Positions 1-12,200 of a stretch of DNA of 64,000 nucleotides are shown piece after piece. The notes beneath the pieces were generated by a model. The model worked only from the letters and a program-made list of their open reading frames with translations. It ran no database searches and had not been told where the DNA came from. This DNA is from Glandiceps talaboti. Its lineage: Eukaryota; Hemichordata; Enteropneusta; Spengelidae. Made by a program: the position numbers and the translations under genes. The DNA is taken from contig NC_135553.1 of NCBI RefSeq assembly GCF_964340395.1, positions 740,001 through 804,000 on the forward strand, written 5' to 3'. Position 1 is the stretch's first letter; each line of letters starts with the position of its first letter.

Positions 1-640
1 ATCCCTTCTACCCACACTGAATGTCATCCCATCTACCTCATTGACTGTCATGGTGTTGACCACACTTAATCATCGTCATCATAACTTCCACACTGATTGT
101 CATCTTGTCTACCTGACTGTCTGTCATTGCATCTACAAGTTGCAACTTTTACTTTCTTTCTCTCTACCATGTTGATTGTTAGTCCATTGGATATGTTGAC
201 TGTCATACCATCTTTCACATTGATTGTCGTTTTGTCTGCCATGTTGAGTGTCGTCCTTTCTGTTAAGTGTTATATCATGTGTATTAAGTGTTATTAAGTC
301 TGCCACGGTTAAAGTCATCCCACCTTTCCTTATATATTGTCAGTGTATCTGCCATGATTATTGTCATCTTGTGTGCCATGTTGAGTGTTGTTCTTTCTGT
401 TTAAAGTGTTATATCCCATCTATCAAGCGTCATCGAGTCTGCCACAGTTTAAGTCATCCCACCTTTCCTTAGTGTCAGCCCATCTGCTATGATTATTGCC
501 ACCTCGTCTGCCGTATTGAGTGTTGTCTCATCTGCCAGGATTATTGTCACCCTGCCTGAGTGCCATGATATTTCTGTCAGTCATGTTGAATATTAATCCA
601 TCTGCCATGGTCAGTGTCACCTTACTCTGTTTGCCATCTT
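1..640. repeat. Degenerate tandem repeat, about 134-bp higher-order unit
   Basis: The stretch is built from diverged copies of short modules such as TCTGCCATGTTGAGTGT and CATGATTATTGTCA. Two larger units starting near 239 and 374 align over their whole length, and a third begins near 507, giving a period of about 133-135 bp. Small open frames on both strands here only reflect the repeat. The left edge is cut by the window. Confidence 0.6.
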
Positions 641-697
641 GATTGATTTCAGAATGACTTAATAATATTCATGAATTGTTTACTTTAAATATTACAG

Positions 698-754
698 CCT
701 GATTATGGTGCTATGCATCATTTGAGCAAGAAATCATTTGACTTTTCTGCTCAG
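698..754 (+). CDS. Possible small internal exon (57 nt), unidentified
   Basis: A 57-nt segment is open in phase 0 (19 codons, PDYGAMHHLSKKSFDFSAQ). It is preceded by a T/A-rich stretch ending in ACAG and followed by CAG|GTAATT, a good 5' splice donor. I do not recognise the peptide and it does not resemble any part of PKC C1 or C2. It could be an exon of an upstream gene, an alternative exon, or chance. The only evidence is splice-site shape and an open frame of whole-codon length. Confidence 0.2.
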
Positions 755-2390
755 GTAATTACCTACCATTGGCATACAGTACAGAATATAATGCATGAAA
801 CCGAATATGCCACATTTTTCTTTGCTATTGAAATACTAACAAAGTAAAGTAGTAAATTGATTTATTTTGCTTTGACCTAAATGAAAATGTGCATTTTTAA
901 CTGCAGGTTTATTAAATGCGCAGTAAATCAATTGATAAAATACATATATTGTAGCTCATTACAAAATTTCTAGATTGAATATGATTGTTTTTATAGAAAT
1001 TTGCCAAACCCTTTTCTGCCTCAGTCCTATAAGTCCCAAAAGAATGGTTGGTTGTTGCTGGCAGATACTATATTGTGAACGTGTACAATTTAGAACATCT
1101 GACATGTTTGTCTGAGTTTTTTGCTAAAATTGTGTTGTGTAATTATGTTGTGTGTCCTGATCCTTGCTATATGCATCAGATACAAATGTATATGTCCATA
1201 TTGGTTTAATCCGGGATGCTATCAATAGAGGTATAGACAGCTGCTAATGTATCCATACATGTATTCTTGCATTCACTTCATGCCAATCAAACTAAAGGTA
1301 TCATAGATGAAAAAAGTAACATCAAAATTGAATTCAATCTTATCAGAAAGGATAACAGGTAGTCAATGTGACATCAAATGATGGTGAATGTCATTTCTAT
1401 TCCACATTTATCTAGTACCACATACATTTGTCATAAAGTCTGTGAAAAATCAGTTACTACTATAAAAGAACTTAATGTTGGGCAGATTAATTGGCCTGGA
1501 AGTAGGTGGGGATATTCTTAGGGATGTGTAGATGAAGAATAATGTTAATGACATAGTGATACAATCAGTGTACACTATTTCAATAAAATCTTTGTTTTTG
1601 CTTAAAAGTTTTGAAATTCTGAAAATAGGGGGAAATCACATATTTCCATATTGTACAAAATTATTAATAAATTAATTTCAAAATTGTATTTCCATACCTG
1701 TATAATAATTATGGTGTAGAACTTGAATAATATAACTCAGGTGGATTTGTTTTGTAAACTGCACTAAGCAAAACACAGGACTGGTATGGAAACACCTGGG
1801 GAACTCATTTAGATTTTACCTACTTCACATCCTCAACAAAAACACTGCAGTGTAAATTGATTTTTAGCACCACTGAACTGAAGTTCAGTAGCCTGAGATC
1901 ATAATACGTATCACATCCATTGTATTCTCATGTTAATCCCTGTGTGAATAGATTTTTCTGTTGATGGTACATGTCACACATCTAATGAGTATGGAGAAAG
2001 CTATGAAAATGATTAAAATAGTAGATAACAAATCAGTATCAATGTTGTCAGAGTGTTATATTTATTGGATTGGAGCAGTAGTATTTGTAGGGTTTATTTG
2101 TCACCATGGTGATTTGATATTGGTGACTACAGTGATAACTGATAAAATCTTCATTTTTAGAGGAATCTAACTAATGCAGTACCGGCCACAGGAAGACTTG
2201 TAGTATACACCTACAGGGGCTTTAGAAATTATATTGGTAATGATACAGATCCCCAACCCAACAATACTGATGACCAGTTTAGTTACAGGAAAAATGTTGC
2301 GCTACTGTATGTGATTATGTGAGGGTCTGGGTTCAAATCCACAATGTGTCAGTCAAATATTCGGTATACCATTTTTGTACTTCATTTTAA
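755..2390. other. Non-coding stretch, no gene seen
   Basis: AT-rich sequence without a convincing exon. At 1862-1897 there is a short piece (TTTTTAGCACCACTGAACTG and a following GTTCAGTAG) like the left end of the repeat family described at 18215-19140. The small open frame at 1961-2170 has no recognisable domain. Confidence 0.5.
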
Positions 2391-2394
2391 TGCT

Positions 2395-2545
2395 TACATA
2401 TACAGTCAAATATGCTGTATTACTTCCTGTATGCTGACATAATCCACTCAAATATGCAGTATTACTTACTTATGCTAACATAATGCACTCAAATATTCTG
2501 ATCAGTATTACTTCATGTATGATGACTTTATATACTCAAATATAT
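2395..2545 (+). repeat. Short degenerate tandem repeat, about 52 bp x 3
   Basis: Three diverged copies of a unit containing CTCAAATATGC.GTATTACTT followed by TATGCTGACATAAT.CACT. No coding potential. Confidence 0.6.
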
Positions 2546-3536
2546 GTTTTGAAATTTACACCGTACATGTAGAGACTACTGCCTGTTTTTCTAACTAATT
2601 TAAACATGCTAAATTAGCACATTTCTGTAGACATCTTTCAGAGATGTAATATTGATGAAATTATGTGATACAGTTTCTGACGTCATCTAAATTTAGACTA
2701 CTAGAATACATATAGTGTTGTTCATATTGCATATGCCTACCTAGTTTCCAAAAAAAAAAAAAAAGAGAAGATATTTAGTATTGACAATTTTTCATCATGA
2801 TATGCATTTTATATTTCTGATTTTCACAACATGCTAACAATACTTTCTTAAACTACATAAAAAGTTAAGGGATGTTAAATCAGAACTATATTTCAAAAGG
2901 AACTAAATTACTACATGAAGAGACTCAAAGGGACTTGTAAGTTTCATGCTGCTTGATCATGGCCTCTCTTGTCTAGAGTATACATTGTTGAACATTGAAG
3001 GATTTTCCTGTATTGATTATTTATTTTTAGATAATTGACAACATAGAATGTCATCTTGTCAGTTTCAGCTTTTCCACAAGATTGAGTCTATGTACTAATT
3101 ATTGGGAAATACTGATGAGATGGAAGGCCAGTACCTTACATTTGACAAGTACAATATGTATGGCTGACATTACAATTACTTACCTCTAAGTTTCATGACC
3201 TAAGCCTTTTTTAGCACACTAAAATAAATCACTAGTCATAGAAAATTACCCTTGGGGCTTCCTTGTTTTACATGGGAATTCGAAGAAAAGAAGAATTTTT
3301 TCTATATGAAAAAGATATCACCTGCCATACGGATATTATTTCTTATTATTTACAATCCTTAAACTTAAGAAGTAAGATTTAAGATTAGAATCTGTAAGTT
3401 TAATTTAAGTCTGGTAATTAACACTCACTGACACAGTAATTATCACTCTCATAATGGAGACTTTATAGTCAAATAGTAAATTGGAAGATAACATTTTTTT
3501 ACCATACATTACCCCACTCATGTCTATGCGATTCAT

Positions 3537-3594
<58 letters not shown>

Positions 3595-3624
3595 GTAGCA
3601 GCAGCAGCAGCAGCAGCAGTAGTA
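3537..3624 (+). repeat. Compound microsatellite (TAG)n-(CAG)n
   Basis: About 19 TAG/AGT triplets run directly into about eight GCA triplets and then two AGT. The poly-Tyr/poly-Ala reading on the minus strand is a by-product of the triplet repeat. Confidence 0.95.
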
Positions 3625-3706
3625 GGAAATGAATCAATCACAATATTACTACTGTAAACCCAAACTTTATACATTCAGATGGAGTAGAGCAATTTACATA
3701 ATTATA

Positions 3707-3919
3707 TACCACAATCAAAACATAAGGATATTATAACTGCTCTTTTCATATACCTGAATAGTAGTAAATAGACAAACACTAGAACTATTCTATACTTTCT
3801 TATTTATAACTTAGTTATTTACTTAGATTATTATTAACTTTATTTCTTTTAGATACCAAATTAGAAATGTAAAATTTTCTAAACGGTTGTAATAAAGTTT
3901 TATCTTATCTTATCTTATC
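3707..3919 (+). mobile_element. 5'-truncated LINE 3' end with TTATC tail
   Basis: About 210 bp that is nearly identical to the reverse complement of 40399-40612, the 3' end of the LINE copy with reverse-transcriptase remains. Both end in AATAAAGTTTTATC followed by several TTATC units, the microsatellite tail typical of some non-LTR retrotransposons. Only the 3' untranslated part is present, as expected from incomplete reverse transcription. The high similarity to the other copy suggests a fairly recent family. Confidence 0.85.
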
Positions 3920-4010
3920 AATATTTGTTTTCCATAGTTTGAACATTTAAATTGTTATCTACTTTCATGTAAACTATTTATGTCTAAAGTATCAACTTTA
4001 CATCAAGTAC

Positions 4011-4612
4011 TAAATAACTGTGGGTATACTATATATACTAATTATATTATAGCATTACCAATTCCAGTGAATTTTGTGACGTCATCGCTGTACATTATTA
4101 CTGATAATGTACTCCGTTATTGGGCATCGTGGCCCCGGAACGAGCATAACAATACAAGCTTATTTGTTCTGTTTCTTCATACGCCTAGGTATTTTTTCGA
4201 AATGCATGATGTTACTTATGATTGTCATTTCCACTGTTTAAAAATACAACGCATTCATGAAACAAATTTGTGTTCACAGCAGTTCATTGGAGTGTATGTG
4301 TGTGTCTACGTGTACGTACGTGTGTCGCTATGATTAGTATTCAGCTTCCGGGCCGAACATGGCAGACGATGTTCAGCGCTGTGTATATTATACGTTGTTT
4401 TGCGTTTCTCGGTCTACAAATTCACTGGAATTGGCAAAACTATAAAATAATAACAATAATGTACGTCCTTCCAGTCCATAATGGACTCAAGCAAACTTTG
4501 CACTCCATAATGGGCTCGGCTGTCGCCTCGCCCATTATGTCGTTCAAAGTTTGCTTTCGTCCATTATGGGCTGGGAGGGCATTAAATAACTGTGGGTATA
4601 CTATATATACTA
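4011..4612. mobile_element. Composite inverted-repeat element flanked by 30-bp direct repeats
   Basis: Three layers are visible. A 30-bp direct repeat (TAAATAACTGTGGGTATACT plus ATATATACTA) bounds the block at 4011-4040 and 4583-4612. Inside, 4043-4078 is inverted against about 4416-4450, with a perfect 16-bp core CCAATTCCAGTGAATT at 4059-4074 against 4420-4435. Next to it lies a separate hairpin at 4465-4580 with 58-bp arms (CCATAATGGAC and GCAAACTTTG recur inverted) and essentially no loop. This looks like MITE/foldback DNA, possibly two nested insertions. The open frames at 3980-4333, 4270-4647 and 4440-4703 have no recognisable domain and fall on this block. Confidence 0.6.
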
Positions 4613-4778
4613 TATATACTGTTTTAATAGGCCCAAGTATGAGTTGATAGTCCAGCCAAATGGAAGTGGGTATGGGTATCACTAGTGAGTAGGTTGTGTT
4701 CACTGATGCGAATACTGAGTAGGTTCATCATGTTTGTGTGAACACTCTGAGTGCCAGGGCTGATTACAGTTAAAGTGA

Positions 4779-5290
4779 TATGTGAACACCCAGAGTGGGT
4801 ATAATATATTGTGAACACACAGAGTGGGTATAATATATTGTGAACACCCAGAGTAGGTATATGTAAACACACAGAGTGGGTATAATACATTATGAACACC
4901 CAGAGTGGGTATAATACATTGTGAACACCCAGAGTGGGTATAATTGTGAACACACAGAGTGGGTATAATATATTGTGAACACCCAGAGTAGGTATATGTA
5001 AACACACAGAGTGGGTATAATACATTATGAACACCCAGAGTGGGTATAATACACTGTGAACACCCAGAGTGGGTATAATTGTGAACACACAGAGTGGGTA
5101 TAATATATTGTGAACACCCAGAGTAGGTATATGTAAACACACAGAGTGGGTATAATATATTGTGAACACACAGAGTGGGTATAATATATTGTGAACACAC
5201 AGAGTGGGTATAATATATTGTGAACACACAGAGTGGGTATAATATGTGAATTCAAAGAGTGGGTATATAATATGTGAACGCACAGAGTGA
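4779..5290 (+). repeat. 29-bp minisatellite with 135-bp higher-order repeat
   Basis: About 18 copies of GTGAACACMCAGAGTGGGTA followed by TAATATATT. Variant units (GAGTAGGTATATG, a shortened TAATT unit) recur with a spacing of exactly 135 bp: the GAGTAGG variant is at 4851, 4986 and 5121. Amplification therefore also happened in multi-unit blocks. Long open frames on the minus strand (up to 219 codons) arise only because the repeat lacks stops in some frames. Confidence 0.95.
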
Positions 5291-5299
5291 GTGTTGTGC

Positions 5300-7041
5300 T
5301 AAAGTGAACACCCAGATTATGTAGAATGGTATCATGTTCAAATGAATGGGTATATTGCTGTTGTTAACACCAGAGTGGGTACTAGCCGTACTCAACACTG
5401 TTACGTACATCTACTACATGGTGAACACTTTAATTAATACAAAGATTTCATCATGTTTTTATATGGTACTTTGTCTTCAAAGAAGCCATGTGCCAAACTT
5501 GTCTGATGTGTCAGCAGTTTGAGGTTATATCCTGTAGGTTAATGTATTGACCTTTAATGTGATTAAATGCATGTATAATTTATGCAGAGATGAAAGTAAA
5601 TATTGCTAAGTGTTTAAATGAATGTTTTAACAATGTAGCTCAGACAGCTTATTGAATTGCCTTTCCATATGTTTATCCGTATATGATGATTTCACCGAGT
5701 ATAGCCATTCACAAGCTGATTTCGTTCAAAGCTAAGAAAATAATGATATACTATAAGGCCATACCTATCTAGTTTCATTTCAAAATCTCATAAAGTTAGC
5801 AGATCAGCAGCAAGTGTTTGTGTGGTGAGTGAATGTTGTCAACATTATCTAAAGATTGCAAATGGAATTAAATATACCCAGTTTAGAATAGGATATCTGT
5901 AGAATATCATATATTCATTTTAATAGGTTTTATATGTGCATATAAGTGACTGAAGATCTGCACTATTAAGGAAGAGTTTGGTAATTTACCTTGACCTTAG
6001 TTTTCAAGGTCAAATTGTTGAAATTGCTCAACATGTCTACATGTAGATTTTCTTGTTTGCACTTTCTCTGTTAGTAATCTTTAATACTTTCATCTCTTTA
6101 TATGAATTCACCAATAAAGTGAAGATTAAAGGTGTTCTGTATTTTTAGATTATTATTTAGGAATGTACTGTTTAGAAAATTTGTTAGTCTGGATGCCAAT
6201 GTGGTATCGAGTCTGATCTCTAATCTTCTGATTCAAACCCAATGGATAGCCTCTACACTAAAAACTTTGTATGTCTCAAGATTTTGTATGCATTTTACTG
6301 ATCAATGTACATACTAGTGATTTGTTTTATAAGAAATTTACCCATTTGCTGTAACTTGGTGCTAGTTTACGTACTGAAAACTAACCTAATTCTTTACATG
6401 AAACTTTTTTACATTTAATCTTATTATCTGAATTACCACCAGTTTAATAATCAGTCATAATAAATTGTACACTGCCTTGATGTCTGTTTGTAAATAGTTA
6501 TGAAAGAGGTATTTATCAACAAACTTTACATTATTATTTGTGGTATACTGAGATGGTTTAATCACAAGACAAAGATACCCCTGTTTCAGTAAGTATAACA
6601 ACATAAACAAGTTGAAAAGAATTAAACTTAAAAACTAATAATGATAAAAACAGTTCTTATAGTTACAAGGTCTGGAAGTTTGATATTTACAGGTAATTCT
6701 GTTTGCGTTTTTACAAATTGTGCTTTTACACTTAATGTGATTTCAAAAGCAACAACAGTGAGATATGTCAAAGGGCTCATTCCTATCAAATCTCATGTTC
6801 AATGGGATATTCAAAGGATTTGAAGAGCTTCAAGTTGCCTTTGTAAAAGTTTCTAATTTATTTTTCCAGAGTATAGAGTTGATTCAAGCGTTTATTTTGA
6901 TCCTTACAAGCACTATACAATTCATTTCCTGAAGCACTGTGTTGTGAAAATATAGCTAATTTAGGAAGGTATATGTTACGACATTATTTCAGCTTGGATG
7001 CATTAAATACCAATGTTCTGTAACACATGGAACTGGAATAG
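5300..7041. other. Non-coding stretch, no gene seen
   Basis: AT-rich sequence, stops frequent in all frames. The small open frames at 6132-6317 and 6641-6823 show no recognisable motif or splice context. Confidence 0.5.
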
Positions 7042-7206
7042 ATGTTGATGGACCAGACTAGTACTCAACAGCTCTGTCCCCAGTGTGAACTCATCTTGAA
7101 ACACCTGGGCCTCTTTGCGGCAACGTTAGAACACATCCACTCAGTCAAGAGCACTTCCTTTACACAAGAATGGAAAACAATCTTCTGCTTCATGAGAATA
7201 CTGTAA
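7042..7206 (+). CDS. Short open frame of unknown status (54 codons)
   Basis: An ATG immediately preceded by an in-frame TAG opens 54 codons in a patch that is richer in G+C than its surroundings. The predicted peptide starts MLMDQTSTQQLCPQCELI and has one CxxC pair followed by an HIH, but the spacing does not fit a C2H2 zinc finger. I do not recognise it. It may be an exon fragment, a decayed transposon piece or chance. There is no splice or expression evidence. Confidence 0.15.
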   Translation: MLMDQTSTQQLCPQCELILKHLGLFAATLEHIHSVKSTSFTQEWKTIFCFMRIL

Positions 7207-7718
7207 ACTTTGATTTGATGTCTACTGAATGCTTGGACTTAAATATTTTGACTCAATCAAAATGTCTTCACACATAGTATTCACCAAATATGATCTTTCT
7301 TATGTAAGTATTCTATTGGATTTGACTTGCCAAAGTTGTGTCACTTCATGCTTATATATGAAGCTGAGCAACATGTCATCATTGTGTGAATGACAGTGTT
7401 TGGAAAGATGGTGGAAATCTGATGAACCTTTATGAATTTCCCAGGATTCACCTCATGCTTGTTGACAGTGCCCTGTTACTCCCAATGACTAACACTCAAA
7501 ACTATAACAGGTTCCAGTCTATTACATTGATTACCTTCATTAAATGCACTTGGTTATAATTTGTAATTAAAATCTCTTTGTATATTGACTATATTAATAG
7601 TATTGGTCATAAATATTCTTGATGACCAACCAGCTGTCTCTTTGTAGGCAGGGGAAATTTCGAAAGCCATGATTCCAAATGTTGTTTTGAACTTTCGGTG
7701 GCAACTCCAGTAATAAGC

Positions 7719-7818
7719 CAGAGCTCACAGTAGTCAAGTTCCTGACAGACCATATTCCGTACTACATTATCTTCATAGTATGCATATGGTCCGTCAGGAA
7801 CTAGACTAGAGCTCAGAG
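7719..7818. mobile_element. Small palindromic MITE-like element (about 100 bp)
   Basis: Arms of about 40 bp are inverted: AGTTCCTGACAGACCATAT on the left matches ATATGGTCCGTCAGGAACT on the right, and both ends carry GAGCTC. The centre is a short unpaired stretch. No coding capacity. No clear target duplication was seen. Confidence 0.6.
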
Positions 7819-8727
7819 GAACTCAGCTAAATTTTATAGTCTCAAAACTCACTCTTCTTCACTTACATATAGATACTGAATGGATAAGTATTAAGGTATT
7901 GTATTCTCCTGTTGATGAAGACAAATCAGGCATACAAAGTCTAATATCAGAATAAACCTACATGTACTTTGTGCCCATCCTAGAATCTAACCTACACAAG
8001 TTCTCAGACATTGATCCTGTAAAGATCTTGCTGTATGGCATTGTTAGGTTTAAGTAAACCTTCCTATATAGTATCTATATGTCATGCTTTTTTAGTATTA
8101 AACTACACTGTATAATGAACACATATGAAACCAATTCATGTTTCATGTTGCAAGTACTAATTAAGAGATGAGAGATTAGTAATGTGATGATTTCCTGTGA
8201 AATCCTCCATATTTCATATAAATTTTGGCTTTTACTGAGATATTTCATACAAACATAGGAAGAGTTAATGAATACACATGTACATATATATTGACAGGGA
8301 TAAAAAAAAATTCTGATCTGTGACTGAAAAGTAATCCTGATCACCATTTTCATTTGAATCAAGTGGTGACAAAGTTGATTGGCAGCTGTACTTGTATTCG
8401 TAGGTTTGGATAGCCATTTTTGCACTGTCACTATTTTATTTTATTTTTGATTTAGTGATGTAAGATCCTTTTTAGAACAACACAACTCAAACTGCAATAC
8501 AGTTCAGTTAAATGCTAAAATACATGTAGTCAGAGTAAATTTTGTGTGTATGTCAACAACTTTGATAGAATTTTTGGTAAAAAGAGGCTATTAAGTCCAA
8601 AATTACTAGGTGGATAAATTTCACATTGTCGTAGATATTTCCTGATTTGAATTTAGCCCAAGAATAGTGGTATTTGAGAGAAGAACCTATTAAAATACAT
8701 GTACATAAAAACTACATAGGTAATCAT

Positions 8728-8770
8728 GATCAGTTGTGCTGCAGTGCTATTGGTGCCTATTTTTATTTAT
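8728..8770 (+). mobile_element. Right-end fragment of the CCTAGCAACA repeat family
   Basis: CAGTTGTGCTGCAGTGCTAT followed by TGGTGCCTATTTTTAT matches the right terminus seen at 19104-19137 and 34562-34597. Only the end is recognisable. Confidence 0.45.
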
Positions 8771-9026
8771 TCACCTCATGAACTAATATTATAGAATTAC
8801 CATCTCAGGGGAAATATCATCCTATTGATAATAGACTAGGGAGAACATTTGAATTTTATTTCTAATATTCCATAGTCGGAATACATGTGGGACAACATGG
8901 AATTGGTATTCTCTTAGGAAGTTCATGTTTTTAACTTAGATAGGAAGGTAGTTCACTCAAAAATGCCTCTTGTGTTTTATTAGTGTCTACTTATAAATGA
9001 ATAGTTTATAAGGTTTACCTGAAGAC

Positions 9027-9200
9027 CAAACCAACCTTTGTATCATTATGGGTAACAGACCAACCTCTGTATCATTATGGGTAACAGACCAACCTCTGTA
9101 TCATTATGGGTAACAGACCAACCTCTGTATCATTATGGGTAACAGACCAACCTTTGTATTATGGGTAACAGACCAACCTTTGTATCATTATGGGTAACAA
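9027..9200 (+). repeat. 29-bp minisatellite, about 6 copies
   Basis: Unit CCAACCTCTGTATCATTATG followed by GGTAACAGA, period 29 bp, nearly identical copies. One copy lacks the CATT of the TATCATTATG segment. Confidence 0.95.
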
Positions 9201-12200
9201 TATGGCAGTAAATTATTAGGACTATTTAAAAAGACTATTTAGAAGATTTTGCCCAGGAGTGATGTTTAAGACTTAGATGCTAAATGTTGTTAAGTTTCTT
9301 GTCATGTTTGGTTCAGATCCAAAATGGGATATGGTGAAAACAATATGTGTATTTGGGGTGAGGGTTCATAAAGTTTCATAAAATCATTCATGAGGGCCTC
9401 ACAACTTAAAGTGCTGTTGTGGTGTGTACACTATATGTGCTGGTTGTAGCACATAATTGGTACTTTACAGCAACAGTAGAATGGACATACTCTTCCCATA
9501 GGAACTTCTGACAAGAACAGAAAAAACTCTTCCTGCAATGGGATGACTAAGACAATTAACCATTCAAAAGTACACTTAAGTTAGAACTTTGTTTTGTCTC
9601 TTGATACATCTTAACAGAGGCAGGATATCTATTTTCCAACACCAGGTGTGAAGTAACATTGATTGCAGACTGTCCAGTTGAAGGCGTATGCATTAGTTAA
9701 AATAACATGACAATATATGGCATGTCTATATTAGTTTTCATGCTGTGCATCTGACATATTTATCTCTCATATTCAGTCTTCCCTTAGTAAAGGTATATTT
9801 AGTGTGATAATTGTGGCTATTAGCTACATGTACTGTCATGATGATAGATTGTGTTTGCATAACTCATAGCAATGTAAAACTTAATGAATATTACAGTGAA
9901 AGAAATAACTTTGGGATAGAGAGAAGTGATATAATATGAGCATGACAAATAATTTACTTTGACTACAAGTAATTTTCTCTTAATTTGGTCTCTTAAATTA
10001 CTTGATAAAGATGACATTCATAATACACCCTCTACATTGCAATGCTATAGTCCCATGAAGTGTTGGTAACTACAAACTGTCACACATTTTCCAGTTCATG
10101 GTTTTTTCACTGACACAAATCTCTTAGAGAAAACATGGCTTAAAATGTGATACTTGTTGTACAAGTAGAATTAAAAAGTGAAAGTTCATCCTTAACAAAA
10201 GAAAGTTTGTATGATGGATGACATTCTTCATCACTCATCCATATCTTTGCTGCTATGCCATTAAGTATAATACTGAGTGTGCTTTGGATGTGATAAAATG
10301 TAGCTAATTTTAGCTTATTCCGTCATGGTTGACTAGTTGTCAACTTACCCTTAGCATAATTGTATAATGGATTAGTTTAAATAGTGTGTATACTAGTTTC
10401 CACTGGATACAGATCTAGATGTGCTTGCTATCACAACAGCGTCATAACCACTGTCTTCACAGCAGCTTTGGCCCTCAAGAGGCTGTTGTGTCAGCAGAAA
10501 AATGCACCACCAGTTCATATCTGTCAAAAGTAGATATTTATCTAAAAAGATAGAAGTCAGAAAATAAACATTGTGAATGGTACAAATTCCTGAAAAAAAA
10601 TGTTAGAAAATATAATTAACCTTTTAAATAAGTTGTATAGATGACATCATGCATTAAAAAAATTATAAAATACAAACTGTCAGTACATGTAAAACATTTG
10701 ACGAATTGACAAAATGTTTAATTTAATACAGTACTGTAACAGTATTTTTGCTAAAGTTCAACAACCCTGGTAATAAAAGGGACAATCTGGTTAAACTTGT
10801 TATATAGTCTTCAATACCTTGTACCATAATTTTAATAGTGAACTCATCCTGATGAAAAAAACATTGTTGTAACAGTCTTCATTGAAGAGTAGGATCAAAA
10901 TGTAGAATTTGTAAAAGGAGGAGTTCAGAGAGGGCTATGGGTACAAATTTGAAAGATTTGTAGCATGTAAAAAGCAAGTGCATCACATCGATTATTGTAT
11001 GTATGTATAATTTCAAATCAATTATGGCCAGGCTTCTCTGCTGTAATATTCTAGAGAAAGAATTGTTCCCAATAACTTGCGCTAGATAGAATTATTAAAA
11101 AAAGGGTACAACATTATTAAATATATCAGTCACATTATTTTCATAAGGTTACTTCATGATGTGTGAATTACAATGATAAAATCATAGTCTTGTGTTTTTA
11201 AAATATAATGATGGTTTATATTGAGATTTTAATATTTTTTGCCAGTGTGAAAGTAACTTGCCTATGAGTCTCAAGAGCTACACAAGGTAATTGCAAGTGT
11301 ACAATAAATACAATATAAATAGTCAGTGTACCTGAACATGTTGTCTTATCATCCATAAGGGTACCACAAATCAGCCCATGACTATATTTAATAGGTTTTC
11401 TCATGTTTCGCTGACTATTATATATTGTATGCTACTATAGTGTGTACTCTGTTAGTGTAATAACATCACGCTTTTTTGTATGTGTGTAAATTTCTTTTTA
11501 TAAAGTTAGGTGGAAAACGATACGATAAAATGTATCACAAGGCTAGTTTATATAGAATCTTGTGCAGAACAAATGGTTTCATTTTCATTTTGATTTTTAT
11601 CCTCAAAGACAGTATTTGAATTAATAATCAGAGGATGAAGTAATCCAAATCGGTCCATAGACAATATTTGCTATCACATGTAGCATGGAAAATAGACACT
11701 TGAAACAAGTTGCTTTATGGTTATATCTCTTCTACACTGTATGTGTAAGTATTGTCTATACATTAAAATATTAGCTGTGTGTAATTGGGAATGAAATCTT
11801 AAAATATATGGGGCTTTTAGAAATAATAGTATTGATAGTCTTGTTTACAACAAATTGATCATTTGTATACACATATATATGTATTGTATGTATCATGAAT
11901 GTTGAATTGTATAATATATACATATTATTCAGTTTTTTTTTATAAATAAATTTTCAAGTGAAAGGAAAAGGAAAAGATTAATAGGTGATAATTGATTGGA
12001 ATTAAATCATTTAAGATGTAATTAACAAGTACCATATGTACATAGTTCTAAGATATTTCTACCAAATTGTTCAGCATATATTGTTGTGTCTAACATTGTT
12101 ATCATAATTGTTACACTATGCATTGCCGATTTGTGGTATTTTGAATACGGATCAAGTTTTAACATGAATAGTAGTGACCCAGCTCTGCCATATGGTATTC

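Noticed and set aside
2277-2345. tRNA-like promoter boxes (GGGTTCAAATCC with an A-box-like AGTTTAGTTACAGG upstream)
   Set aside because: No cloverleaf could be drawn with paired acceptor and anticodon stems. It may be a worn SINE head but there is no second copy in the window.
4624-5283. Long minus-strand open frames, up to 219 codons, rich in Tyr-Thr-His-Ser-Val-Cys repeats
   Set aside because: They lie exactly on the 29-bp minisatellite and exist in more than one frame because the unit lacks stops. No start context, domain or splice support.
8075-8431. 118-codon minus-strand open frame
   Set aside because: Low-complexity AT-driven composition (Ile, Ser, Cys, Tyr), no motif, no splice context. 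Frames of this length are expected by chance in 64 kb.
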